DNA of 64,000 nucleotides, taken from NCBI GenBank assembly GCA_012719125.1, contig JAAYAY010000328.1, positions 124,001 to 188,000 on the forward strand, given 5' to 3'. The notes beneath the pieces were generated by a model. It made no database searches. It was given only the letters and a program-made list of their open reading frames with translations, and was not told the origin of the DNA. Positions within the stretch are counted from its first letter, which is position 1, and each line of letters begins with the position of its first letter. The DNA is from Planctomycetaceae bacterium (GTDB lineage Bacteria > Planctomycetota > Planctomycetia > Pirellulales > Thermoguttaceae). Shown here one piece after another: positions 1 through 7,886 of this stretch. The position numbers were made by a program, and so were the translations under genes.

Positions 1-572
1 CACGGGAGGAAGTCGGCCTCCCGGTCCTCGAAACGCCGGGATGCGGCCCAGCGAGAGACCTCCCCGCGAACGAGCGGGTCGCGGCTGCCGCGAGCCACGA
101 GTACGTACTTTGTGTGGCTCAGGCGAGCGGGACGTCCGTCCAGCGTCTCCGCCAAACGCGAGTTGGCTATGCTCACCAATTGTGGATGGCTCCCAAGATG
201 CGCGGTGAAGCAAACGAGCATGTTGGACAGTCTTGCCAGCGACCGCCCGACCTCGCTGGGGATGTCGAAGCGGACGTGGCGACCGGCCGTGAGGAGCAGG
301 GGGACGACAATCGTTCGCGTAACACCCCTGCGGGAGAGAGCCGTCAAACCCTCATCAATGGTGGGGCGTGCCAGTTCGAGATAGCAGGGCTGGACAGGGG
401 TGCCTCGCAGCCTCAATGCAACTTCGCGGCACAGTCCAGGCAGAGGAAGATTGCTCCCGGGGTCTCGCGAGCCATGGCCCACCACCAGGATGCCGGTCTC
501 AGCACCAGAATCAAAAGGAACCAACTCTTCAACCTTTTCGCAGTCAATAGGGAGTGCCAGACACGGCTGCAA
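1..572 (-). CDS. cbiX: Sirohydrochlorin chelatase, CbiX/SirB type, two-domain (3' end outside window)
   Basis: Reverse-strand frame open to the left edge, so the C-terminus is missing. The product starts the first chelatase domain with ILVVGHGSRDPGSN, followed by PCYLELARPTIDEGL and PLLLTAGRHVRFDIPSE. These are the metal-binding His region and the GRHVRxDIP motif of class II chelatases that insert cobalt or iron into sirohydrochlorin (B12/siroheme pathway, cytoplasm). A second domain begins with YVLVARGSRDP near 100-60, so this is the tandem form. In the second copy the expected His-Gly is Ala-Arg, as often happens in duplicated chelatases where one half keeps the active site. No ATG is available after the in-frame stop near 600. 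TTG at 570-572 is the best start I see, and it is uncertain. Confidence 0.82.
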   Translation of the reverse strand, partial: MQPCLALPIDCEKVEELVPFDSGAETGILVVGHGSRDPGSNLPLPGLCREVALRLRGTPVQPCYLELARPTIDEGLTALSRRGVTRTIVVPLLLTAGRHVRFDIPSEVGRSLARLSNMLVCFTAHLGSHPQLVSIANSRLAETLDGRPARLSHTKYVLVARGSRDPLVRGEVSRWAASRRFEDREADFLP

Positions 573-763
573 CCCGATTCTAGCAGCCCGTCGAGGAAGT
601 CAACCGGTTCGCGTCCCCTCCAGCTCTCACGGCGACGCCGGACAACTCGACACGGCGAACAGCGTCTGGCTACAATTCTGGTCTAAGCTTCATTTCCGTT
701 CGGTCATTCCGTCTTTGCTCCTTTGGGCAGAGCATCCGTTTCTTCTGAGGCAAATTCGATTTC

Positions 764-2002
764 ATGTTCCCGACACAGTGCATCACCAAATCGATGATTC
801 TGGGCCTGATCCTGGTGCAGGCGGCCTTCGCCCAGGAGTGGCCGCGGTTCCGCGGGCCGAACGGGGAAGGCCTTTCGCCGGACTCGAGTTTCCCTGTCCG
901 CTGGACGAACGACGACTACCTCTGGAGGAAGGAGTTGCCGGGAATCGGCTACTCCTCGCCGGTCGTGTGCGGCCCTCGGCTGTTCATCACCAGTGCGCTG
1001 GAGGAGGACGCGACGCAGATCATTTCCTGTCTGTCGACCACAGACGGAACGATCCTCTGGCAACAGAGGTATGCTTCCACGAAGCACGATCGCCACCCGT
1101 TCAATTGTTTCGCATCGAGCACTCCGGCGTTGGACGAGGATGCGCTCTACTTCCTGTGGGCAAATCCCGAGCAGTTCGCGGTGGTCAAGTTGGCGCAGGA
1201 AACCGGGAAAGAGGTTTGGCGCCGGGACCTTGGCGCGTTTGCTGCAGAACACGCGTTTGGGGCCTCGCCGATCGTCTACCAGGGCCTAGTCATCGTGCCC
1301 AACGACCAGGACGGAGACAGTTCGATCGTGGCTCTGGACCGCGGCACGGGCGAGATCCGATGGAAGGCGCCGCGCCGCGCCGAGAAGACGGCTTACTCGA
1401 CACCTTGTTTGTACACGCCGGAGGCGGGCGCCGCGCAACTGATTGTGACCAGTTGGGCTCACGGATTCAGCGGGCTGGATCCTCAGACGGGCAAGACGTT
1501 CTGGGAACTGCCGATTTTCAAGAATCGAGTGGTCAATTCGCCGTTGGTCTGTTCAGGGCTGGTCATTGCCTGTTCCGGTACCGGCGGCATCGGGCGGCAG
1601 ATGTTCGCGGTGCGTCCCGGCCAACCGGAACGCGGAATCGAGGCGGAAGTCGTTTACGAGCCAAAGGGCTCCCTGCCTTACGTGGTGACGCCCGTGGCTT
1701 GCGGCGATCTGCTGTTCTCCTGGTTCGACAAGGGCGTTGTGACGTGCCTCGAGATTGCCAGCGGCGAGAAGATCTGGCAGGAGCGGATCGGGGGCGACTA
1801 TTTCGGCTCCCCTGTGTGCGCCGGCGGGAAGCTTTACTGTATTTCCCGTGAAGGACAAGTGGTGGTCCTGTCGGCGTCTCGAGAATTCGAGGAGCTTGGC
1901 AGGGTCGATCTCGGCGAGCCGTCTCACAGCACGCCCGCAATCGCAGGCGGCGTCATGTACTTGCGGACCAAGTCTCGCATTATGGCGTTGGGGAGCAAGT
2001 GA
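764..2002 (+). CDS. Secreted PQQ-binding-like beta-propeller repeat protein
   Basis: 412 residues. A signal peptide ends near residue 21 (hydrophobic MILGLILVQAAFA, cleavage before QEW). The mature start EWPRFRGPNGEG is the hallmark opening of planctomycete PQQ-like propeller proteins. Repeated blades carry TG-x-W motifs (TDGTILW, TGKEVWRRD, TGEIRWKAP, TGKTFWELP, SGEKIWQER), predicting a beta-propeller of the BamB/quinoprotein fold. These proteins are usually exported; the ligand is unknown and enzymatic residues of true quinoprotein dehydrogenases are not obvious. The 3' end overlaps the convergent MFS gene by 23 bp. A shorter start at 794 would keep the hydrophobic core but lose the positively charged residue. 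Confidence 0.85.
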   Translation: MFPTQCITKSMILGLILVQAAFAQEWPRFRGPNGEGLSPDSSFPVRWTNDDYLWRKELPGIGYSSPVVCGPRLFITSALEEDATQIISCLSTTDGTILWQQRYASTKHDRHPFNCFASSTPALDEDALYFLWANPEQFAVVKLAQETGKEVWRRDLGAFAAEHAFGASPIVYQGLVIVPNDQDGDSSIVALDRGTGEIRWKAPRRAEKTAYSTPCLYTPEAGAAQLIVTSWAHGFSGLDPQTGKTFWELPIFKNRVVNSPLVCSGLVIACSGTGGIGRQMFAVRPGQPERGIEAEVVYEPKGSLPYVVTPVACGDLLFSWFDKGVVTCLEIASGEKIWQERIGGDYFGSPVCAGGKLYCISREGQVVVLSASREFEELGRVDLGEPSHSTPAIAGGVMYLRTKSRIMALGSK

Positions 2003-3305
2003 CGGCGGAGGAATCTGCGCTGTAGTCCTCACCTGTGCGTACCGCCCAGAGGACGAGTCCGCAGACGATCGCCATCATCGCCGCGGCCGACCAGAAGGGG
2101 ACGCTGGGCCAGACGGAGTAGAGCCAGACGCCGAACAGGATGCCGGTGATTCGGGCCATGGCGCTAACGCTCTCGCCGGCGCCGAGGATGCCGCCTTGTT
2201 CGGCCGGGTCGGTGCGGCGCGAGATGAGGGCTTGAATTGCCGGGAAGACGAAGGCGATCCCGCCCACTTCGACGGCGGCCGCGAACATCAGTAGCGGTAT
2301 CCCGCCCCATCTGGTCTCCCCCATCACGGCCAGCAGCACGAATCCGGCGACCGAGAGGAGCACGCCAGTCACGGCAAGCTTTGCTTCGCTCACCGTGTTG
2401 GCCAGCCGGCGGACGAGGACGCCTTGCACGAGGCACTGGATGACGCCGATATAGGCGAACACGAGGAAGACACGAAGGCTCACCAGCCAACGGTCATGAT
2501 CCGTGAGCGTCTCTGCCGCCGTCGTCTGCCTGCTTTGGATCTTGAGGGTATCGTTGATGAGCAGCGAAATCGTGCCTTCGAAGTTGGCCAGTGCAAACAC
2601 GCTGAAGAACACGACCACCAGTAGAACGGCAATCGACGGGACTTTGATCGCGTCGAGCAGTAAGTGCAGATGGAAGTGCCTCCGCTCTTCCGGAGCCTTT
2701 TCACGACGGAGCGATTCCGGCAATTTGAACAGGGCGAAGCACAGGGCGATTGCAGAAAGCCCGGAGGCCGCATAGCCGGGCCACGGGCTGACGCCTGCAT
2801 CTCGCGAAACAAAGGTCGCGGCCGCCCCGATCAACGGTCCCAGGGTGAATCCGAGCCCGAAGGCCGCCCCGATCAGCGCCATTCCCCTGGCTCGCTTCTC
2901 CGGGGTCGTCACGTCGGCGATGTAGGCCTGGGCCGTGGGGATCGTGGCGCCGGCGATCCCGGCGCCGATCCTGGCCACGAACATCCACGGCAGGCTCCGC
3001 CAGGCCGACGCCAGGCCGAAGAGAAAGTAGAACGTGGTGGAGCCCGTCAGGCTCATGAGGAGAATCGGTCGCCGGCCGAAGCGGTCCGACAGGCGTCCCC
3101 AGACCGGCGCGAACAGGAACTGCATCATCGTGTAGCAGCTCATCAGGATACCCAGCGTCATTCCGGCGGTTGCCGGCGACATGGTCGACGTCAGTTCTTC
3201 ACCGTAGATCGGCAGCAGAGGCAGGACCAGTCCGAAACCGAGCAGATCGATGCAGACCGTGACGAAGACGAGGAAGAGGGCGGTCTTGGGGGCGGGTCGG
3301 GGCAT
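1980..3305 (-). CDS. MFS transporter, TetA-like drug/metabolite exporter
   Basis: 441 residues with about twelve hydrophobic segments. The N-terminus FLVFVTVCIDLLGFGLVLP and the loop 2-3 motif GRLSDRFGRRP are typical of the major facilitator superfamily, DHA1/TetA-like branch. PLLPIYGEEL and the proline/glycine-rich fifth helix (LGFTLGPLIGAA) fit an antiporter. The central loop between the two six-helix halves is extended (around NDTLKIQSRQTTAAETLTDHD). Substrate cannot be inferred. It overlaps the 3' end of the propeller gene tail to tail. Confidence 0.85.
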   Translation of the reverse strand: MPRPAPKTALFLVFVTVCIDLLGFGLVLPLLPIYGEELTSTMSPATAGMTLGILMSCYTMMQFLFAPVWGRLSDRFGRRPILLMSLTGSTTFYFLFGLASAWRSLPWMFVARIGAGIAGATIPTAQAYIADVTTPEKRARGMALIGAAFGLGFTLGPLIGAAATFVSRDAGVSPWPGYAASGLSAIALCFALFKLPESLRREKAPEERRHFHLHLLLDAIKVPSIAVLLVVVFFSVFALANFEGTISLLINDTLKIQSRQTTAAETLTDHDRWLVSLRVFLVFAYIGVIQCLVQGVLVRRLANTVSEAKLAVTGVLLSVAGFVLLAVMGETRWGGIPLLMFAAAVEVGGIAFVFPAIQALISRRTDPAEQGGILGAGESVSAMARITGILFGVWLYSVWPSVPFWSAAAMMAIVCGLVLWAVRTGEDYSADSSAVTCSPTP

Positions 3306-3492
3306 GGGGCTGGTACGGGCGCCGGAGGGTGCAGGGCAGAAGTTGACGGAAACGCGGAATTATGCCTGGCGGTTGCCGCAGCGGCAACCGCTAGCCCGGG
3401 GGTCGGCCGAGGCGTATTATGTCGAGGTCTGCCCATGCACGCCGCAGATCGACGTTCAATTCGCTTGCTGGGGAGGGAGAAAGAAGGACCAG

Positions 3493-3795
3493 ATGGAATT
3501 CCAACCTGTCAACCTGGCGCTTGAAGGCAACCTGTTGCGGATCGATTGGAGCGACGGCAAGTCGATCCTTTACGATCCGATTCAACTCCGCCAACATTGC
3601 CCTTGTGCCACCTGCCACAGCGAACGAGCGCAAGCGGCCGCCGAGGGGAAGGTACCGGAGTCGAGCGGCTCGCCCGTCACCGTCACCGCCATGGACCCCG
3701 CGGGAAACTACGCCTACAAGATCACCTTCAGCGACGGGCACAGCACGGGGTTGTTTACATTGGCTCTGCTTCGGGAGTTGGGAGGGGCTGAGTAG
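3493..3795 (+). CDS. DUF971 (GBBH-like N-terminal) domain protein
   Basis: 100 residues. The pattern LRIDWSDGKSILYDPIQLR, CPCATC, and ITFSDGHSTGLFTLALLREL matches the small stand-alone DUF971 / gamma-butyrobetaine hydroxylase-like N-terminal domain. The CxCxxC cluster fits the zinc site in this fold. These proteins often sit near iron-sulfur carriers such as Mrp/ApbC, but no such neighbour is present here. The frame is open upstream to 3250, but homology starts at the ATG at 3493, preceded by purine-rich GAAGGA. The gene converges on the kinase gene with 9 bp between stops. Confidence 0.8.
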   Translation: MEFQPVNLALEGNLLRIDWSDGKSILYDPIQLRQHCPCATCHSERAQAAAEGKVPESSGSPVTVTAMDPAGNYAYKITFSDGHSTGLFTLALLRELGGAE

Positions 3796-3804
3796 CCTGG
3801 CCCT

Positions 3805-4917
3805 TCACGCCATATCTTCGAGTTCTTCCAGCCAGATCCGCATTTCGTGGTCGTATTCGCTGGCCAGATCGCCTTTGACGAGCTGGCGGTGGAAGCCGGC
3901 GGCGCCGTCCTGGAGGACGTCGGCGGCCTCGGCGCTGGGGAAGCGGCGCATCGGATCGGGGGCGATCAGTTGGCGCAGGAAGCCCATGAGCAGGTCGCTG
4001 GAGACGACTTCCTCGGGGAGCAAGTAGGGTAGCTTCTGGGCGAGGAAGCGTTTGGCTTCGAGGAGTTCGCGATAGCCCGTGCGACCGTCGAAAGGAGGCA
4101 CGCCGGCAAGCATTTCGATGAGGACGTAGCCGAGGCTGGCCAGGTCGGAACGAGCGGTACAGGGACCGCCTTCGAGGACCTCGGGGGCCGCGTAGGCTGG
4201 GGTGCAGGTGCGGCGCGCGGGGATGTCGTCGAGGGCGAAGGCCGACCCGATGTCGACGATCTTGGCGTTGCCCGTGCGTTTGAGCATGATGTTCGACGGC
4301 TTGATGTCGCCATGGACGATGTCCTGGCGATGGAGAGCGGCCAGGGCGGCAAGACAGTCGCGAATGATGGCAATGGCGACGCCCGGCTTGACGCGGGGCT
4401 GGACGGGTCCGTTAGTGACAATGACCCGGTTGATATACGTCCAGCGGCGGTTGCTGACGCGCGACTGGAGCCACTCGAGCATGCTGTTGCGGAGCAGGTG
4501 GCTGAGATCGTAGCCGTCGACCCATTCCATCTCCATCATTCGGATGCAACGGCGGTCGACCCAGTTGTGGACGTCGAGGAGGTTGTCCTGCTGGATTTCG
4601 GCGACGCGCGCGGCGATCGCGGCCATGCGGCCCATGGCCTCATTGTAGGAGCGTTCGTCTTCGTAGCGTTCGGGGGAGAAGACCTTGATGGCAACGGGAA
4701 GGGTGAAATTGTCCGTCCCGCGGCGTTCACTCAGGTAGACTACGCCTTGGCCGCCCGAACCGAGCGGGCGAATCAGGTGATGATGCTCGGTCCAACTGAG
4801 CCGCTTCTCCTGGATGATCGTACGATAGCGTGAAAGTAGTTCTTCCGGACAAGCCGAAGTGGTCGACCCGCCCAAGGTTCGGGTGGGGCTCCCCTCCGGA
4901 AAAGTCGTCGTCGTCAT
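3805..4917 (-). CDS. Hanks-type serine/threonine protein kinase (soluble)
   Basis: 370 residues from the preferred ATG at 4917, which has GAGG seven bases upstream; a longer start at 4953 lacks this. Kinase landmarks: glycine loop GSGGQGVV (residues 53-60), invariant Lys in VAIKV (K78), catalytic HGDIKPSN (202-209), DIG replacing DFG (222-224) and APE in YAAPEVLEG. The HGD form makes it a non-RD kinase, which is common among planctomycete Ser/Thr kinases. No transmembrane or extracellular sensor domain is present, so it is probably cytoplasmic. About 40 residues precede the kinase domain. The target is unknown. Confidence 0.85.
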   Translation of the reverse strand: MTTTTFPEGSPTRTLGGSTTSACPEELLSRYRTIIQEKRLSWTEHHHLIRPLGSGGQGVVYLSERRGTDNFTLPVAIKVFSPERYEDERSYNEAMGRMAAIAARVAEIQQDNLLDVHNWVDRRCIRMMEMEWVDGYDLSHLLRNSMLEWLQSRVSNRRWTYINRVIVTNGPVQPRVKPGVAIAIIRDCLAALAALHRQDIVHGDIKPSNIMLKRTGNAKIVDIGSAFALDDIPARRTCTPAYAAPEVLEGGPCTARSDLASLGYVLIEMLAGVPPFDGRTGYRELLEAKRFLAQKLPYLLPEEVVSSDLLMGFLRQLIAPDPMRRFPSAEAADVLQDGAAGFHRQLVKGDLASEYDHEMRIWLEELEDMA

Positions 4918-5064
4918 TGGGGGTCCTCGATGCAACCGGGCAGTCCGTGCCAAGCATTCCTGGTCAGGGGATCATTGTAAGCCAGACAAACGAAACGAGG
5001 AAGAGCAGCGAGCTAGCCTGTTGGGGGGGTGGCTGGATGGTCGATGGGTTTACCGACTGTCTGG

Positions 5065-5084
5065 ATTCCCGCCTGCGCGGGAAT
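5065..5084. repeat. Short palindromic extragenic element
   Basis: Perfect 8-bp inverted repeat ATTCCCGC/GCGGGAAT around a CTGC loop. It lies between the dehydrogenase stop and the kinase start, both on the minus strand. The motif resembles widespread REP-like extragenic palindromes. It could act as a processing or attenuation hairpin, but there is no T-run for an intrinsic terminator. Confidence 0.5.
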
Positions 5085-5142
5085 GGCACGGGAGCCGGCT
5101 ATCTTGGAACCATTGTTCCCAGGAATCCCGCACGTCCAGTAA

Positions 5143-6147
5143 TCAGAGCGAGTCGACGATGTCGGTCCATAGGGGATAGCCAGCGCCGCGAATGGGGAAC
5201 CCTAAATGCTTGTCGGTGAGGAAGTTGACCAACGGCTCTCCTGTCTGCCAGCGTCGGAGGTTCTCGCAGAAGAGCTTCGTCATATTGTCGATACGCCAAC
5301 TGCTCTGTCCGCCAACATGGGGGGTAATGATGACGTTGGGGAGATCCCAGAGCCGGGAATCGACGGGTAGCGGTTCGGGTTCGGTCACATCCATGACCGC
5401 GCCGGCGATTCGCCCTTTTTCGAGGCGGTCGACCAGATCATCCGTGACGACCAATGGGCCCCGGGCCATGTTGGCCAGAAGGGCGTGCGGCGCCATGAGG
5501 TCGAGCTTATCGCCGGTGATGATGCCGCGAGTCGTTTCGTTCAAGGGGAGACAGAGGACGACGAAGTCGGATTGACCGAGTAGTTGATCCAGCTTGTCGG
5601 CAGGCCACAGTTCGTCGACGGTATCGGTCCGATCGGTGGGGAAGAGGTCGGTGGCGACGGTCCGCGTTTTGAAGGGGCGCAGCAACTCGGCCAGCCGGCG
5701 TCCGACGCCGCCGAAACCGACGATTCCGACGGTGGAACGGGTGAGATCCCGGGTGGGTCGCCGAATGAACTCCTTGATTTGCTGGGCCCGGAAGTAGACC
5801 GGCAGACTTCGACACCAGCCGGTCAGCAGAGCAATGGTGTGCTCGGCAACCTGGTCGGCGAGTACGGCCGAGGCGCTGGTGATGGGGATGTTGGAGGCGA
5901 TGACGGAGGGGACCAGGCAATGGTCCATGCCGGCGGCCGAGGATTGGATCCATTGGAGGCGTCCGGCGGCAACCACCCCGTCCCAATCGACGGGGACTTT
6001 GGCATGGCCGCAGAAGATATCGGCGGTGAAGAGCTGTTCGGCAATGGCTGCCTGACCGGCATCGATGATTTCGGCATCGGCAGGGGCGGCGGCTCGGATT
6101 TGGTCGATGTGATGGGCTTCGACGGGATAGCAGAGGACGATACGCAT
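5143..6147 (-). CDS. D-isomer-specific 2-hydroxyacid dehydrogenase
   Basis: 334 residues from the ATG at 6147; upstream codons in the same frame show no homology. The NAD-binding motif is VGIVGFGGVGRRLAELL, and catalytic residues are visible as Arg in LANMARGPLV, Glu in DVTEPEPLP and His in IITPHVGG. The family reduces 2-oxo acids or oxidises D-2-hydroxyacids with NAD(P)H (glyoxylate/hydroxypyruvate, phosphoglycerate and similar substrates). The substrate cannot be fixed from sequence. The length fits the short forms without an ACT domain. The gene is monocistronic and divergent from the DoxX gene. Confidence 0.85.
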   Translation of the reverse strand: MRIVLCYPVEAHHIDQIRAAAPADAEIIDAGQAAIAEQLFTADIFCGHAKVPVDWDGVVAAGRLQWIQSSAAGMDHCLVPSVIASNIPITSASAVLADQVAEHTIALLTGWCRSLPVYFRAQQIKEFIRRPTRDLTRSTVGIVGFGGVGRRLAELLRPFKTRTVATDLFPTDRTDTVDELWPADKLDQLLGQSDFVVLCLPLNETTRGIITGDKLDLMAPHALLANMARGPLVVTDDLVDRLEKGRIAGAVMDVTEPEPLPVDSRLWDLPNVIITPHVGGQSSWRIDNMTKLFCENLRRWQTGEPLVNFLTDKHLGFPIRGAGYPLWTDIVDSL

Positions 6148-6762
6148 CAGTTGGACTCGATGTAGAATGAAATGAGAATCACCGCAGGGTTGCGGGCGGC
6201 AGTTCAGGGCAGAAAAGCGTCTATTATACGGCTCATCGCAGACGCCGTTAAGTTCGCGGAGAGCGGCTAGAATTTCAGTTCGGAACATGTGCACATGGTG
6301 CATGCGTTTTCTTATGGTGACTGGGATGCGGACTCGGCCCACATTGGGGCTGGATCGTCGAGAGATTCAAGAGCGTCGCCTCCCGAGTATTCCCCGATGG
6401 GGTGTTGCGGAGCAAGTCCGACCGGGGGATCAGGGTCGATCGTTGTTTTTCGACAGTTCTGCCTGAAAGAAAGCGATTGTGCTCGAATGAGGTGTTTTTG
6501 GGCGACCCGGAGTGCTGGCAGGATTGTGTCAGGGTGACTAGAATCATTGAATCAGGAGGAGTTGCGTACCAAAGAAGTTACCCGCCTTGTGTGCAACTGG
6601 CATCCGCCGAACTCCGCCAGCGGCTGAGGGCATAGTCTCTGTGTCGATTCCCGGACCGGACACTCCGTGTATTCCGGGATTCCGAGATGCCCGCACCCAT
6701 ACCTGCACACGGTGTTTGATCCACCGACCTGCATCCTGCACGACAGTGAGAGGAGGTTTCCC
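6148..6762. other. Intergenic region, 615 bp, no supported gene
   Basis: Lies between the divergent dehydrogenase and DoxX-like genes and presumably contains both promoters. Open frames here are short, start late and have Arg/Ser/Pro-rich shadow-like composition. I saw no convincing RNA gene or promoter pair. Confidence 0.4.
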
Positions 6763-7788
6763 CTGAACGGCAAGAAGTATCAGATCGGCCTGTTGGCCGT
6801 TGTGCTCTTGGTGGCGTTGAGGCTCACCATAGGATGGCACTTCTTTTATGAAGGAGTGTGGAAGATCGCGAATGCCGACAAGTTTTCGGCGGGCGAATTC
6901 CTGACGATTTCGAAGGGTCCGTTTGCGCCGCTTTTCTATGCGATGGTGTCGGACCTGGACGGGCGCGTGCGGCTGGCCATGGAGCCGGTGAAGGACGAGA
7001 AGAAAGCCAAAGAGGGTTGGGTGACCAGCCCGGTCTATCTGGCCGCCTGGACGGAGACGAAGGACCGGTTCGTCAAACAGAACCGTCTTAGCGAGGAGCA
7101 GTTGAAGGCCATCGACGAGACATTCAAGCAGTACGAGGTATCGCTTGAAGAGTTCATGACGGACAACAAGGAGGATATCGACGCGCACTTCGGCGCTTTG
7201 GACCGTTACCTCGCGCGGCGGAAGTCGGGGGTCAACAACGCGGCCCACGAGAAGAAGCGGATTTGGGACGAGCAGATGAAGCTTCGCGGCGAGGCGGACG
7301 GCTGGCTTGCCGATCTGGACGCCATGGGCGATGAGATGAGCATGGCGATGTTCAGCGTCCTGGACGACGAGCAGAAGTCGCGTGCCAAGGTTCCGCAAGT
7401 GGTGACCGCTCCGGAAAAGCTGCCGGTTCCGATTCCCTTTGTGAAAACCCAAGCGCAGTTCCTGGATCTTGCGGTCACCTACGGGCTGACGGCCATCGGC
7501 CTGTGCATGCTGTTGGGCTTCTGCAATCGGCTGGCGTGCCTGGGGGGCGGGGCGTTTCTGATCTCGGTATTGATGACCCAGCCGCCTTGGCCGACGATCT
7601 ATCCGCCGGCACCCGAGGTTGTGGGGCACGCCTTAATCGTGGACAAGAACTTTGTGGAAATGGTGGCGATTTTTATGCTGGCCGCGCTTCCGGTGGGACG
7701 CTGGGCCGGCCTGGACCATTTCCTTTACCATTGGATCGGTCGCCCGATCGAGGCGAGAATCCCGTTCCTGCGGAAATTGAACGACTGA
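6763..7788 (+). CDS. DoxX-like membrane protein with large soluble insertion
   Basis: About 341 residues. One N-terminal transmembrane helix (QIGLLAVVLLVALRL) is followed by the DoxX-like GWHFFYEGVWKI segment, then roughly 190 hydrophilic, charged, probably helical residues, then three hydrophobic helices near the C-terminus (AVTYGLTAIGLCMLLGF, GGAFLISVLM, VEMVAIFMLAALPVG). The membrane parts fit the DoxX/terminal-oxidase-subunit-like family; the insertion is unusual for it. Start choice: AGGAGG at 6751-6756 sits six bases before CTG at 6763, and no ATG exists nearby except 6667, which would add an unrelated leader. GTG at 6715 is an alternative. The gene heads the row leading to the two Gfo/Idh/MocA genes. 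Confidence 0.72.
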   Translation: MNGKKYQIGLLAVVLLVALRLTIGWHFFYEGVWKIANADKFSAGEFLTISKGPFAPLFYAMVSDLDGRVRLAMEPVKDEKKAKEGWVTSPVYLAAWTETKDRFVKQNRLSEEQLKAIDETFKQYEVSLEEFMTDNKEDIDAHFGALDRYLARRKSGVNNAAHEKKRIWDEQMKLRGEADGWLADLDAMGDEMSMAMFSVLDDEQKSRAKVPQVVTAPEKLPVPIPFVKTQAQFLDLAVTYGLTAIGLCMLLGFCNRLACLGGGAFLISVLMTQPPWPTIYPPAPEVVGHALIVDKNFVEMVAIFMLAALPVGRWAGLDHFLYHWIGRPIEARIPFLRKLND

Positions 7789-7886
7789 GCGGGCCGGGAA
7801 TTGAGGCGGAGACGCCGACCGTGTTTCCGTACTCAGTTCGAGCGTGTTTCCAACCGGATCGAGAACCTCAACAAGGTGAATGAAAT

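Noticed and set aside
400-1851. 483-codon plus-strand frame overlapping the chelatase and propeller genes
   Set aside because: It crosses two real genes in other frames and shows no homology; the propeller frame has a signal peptide and blade motifs.
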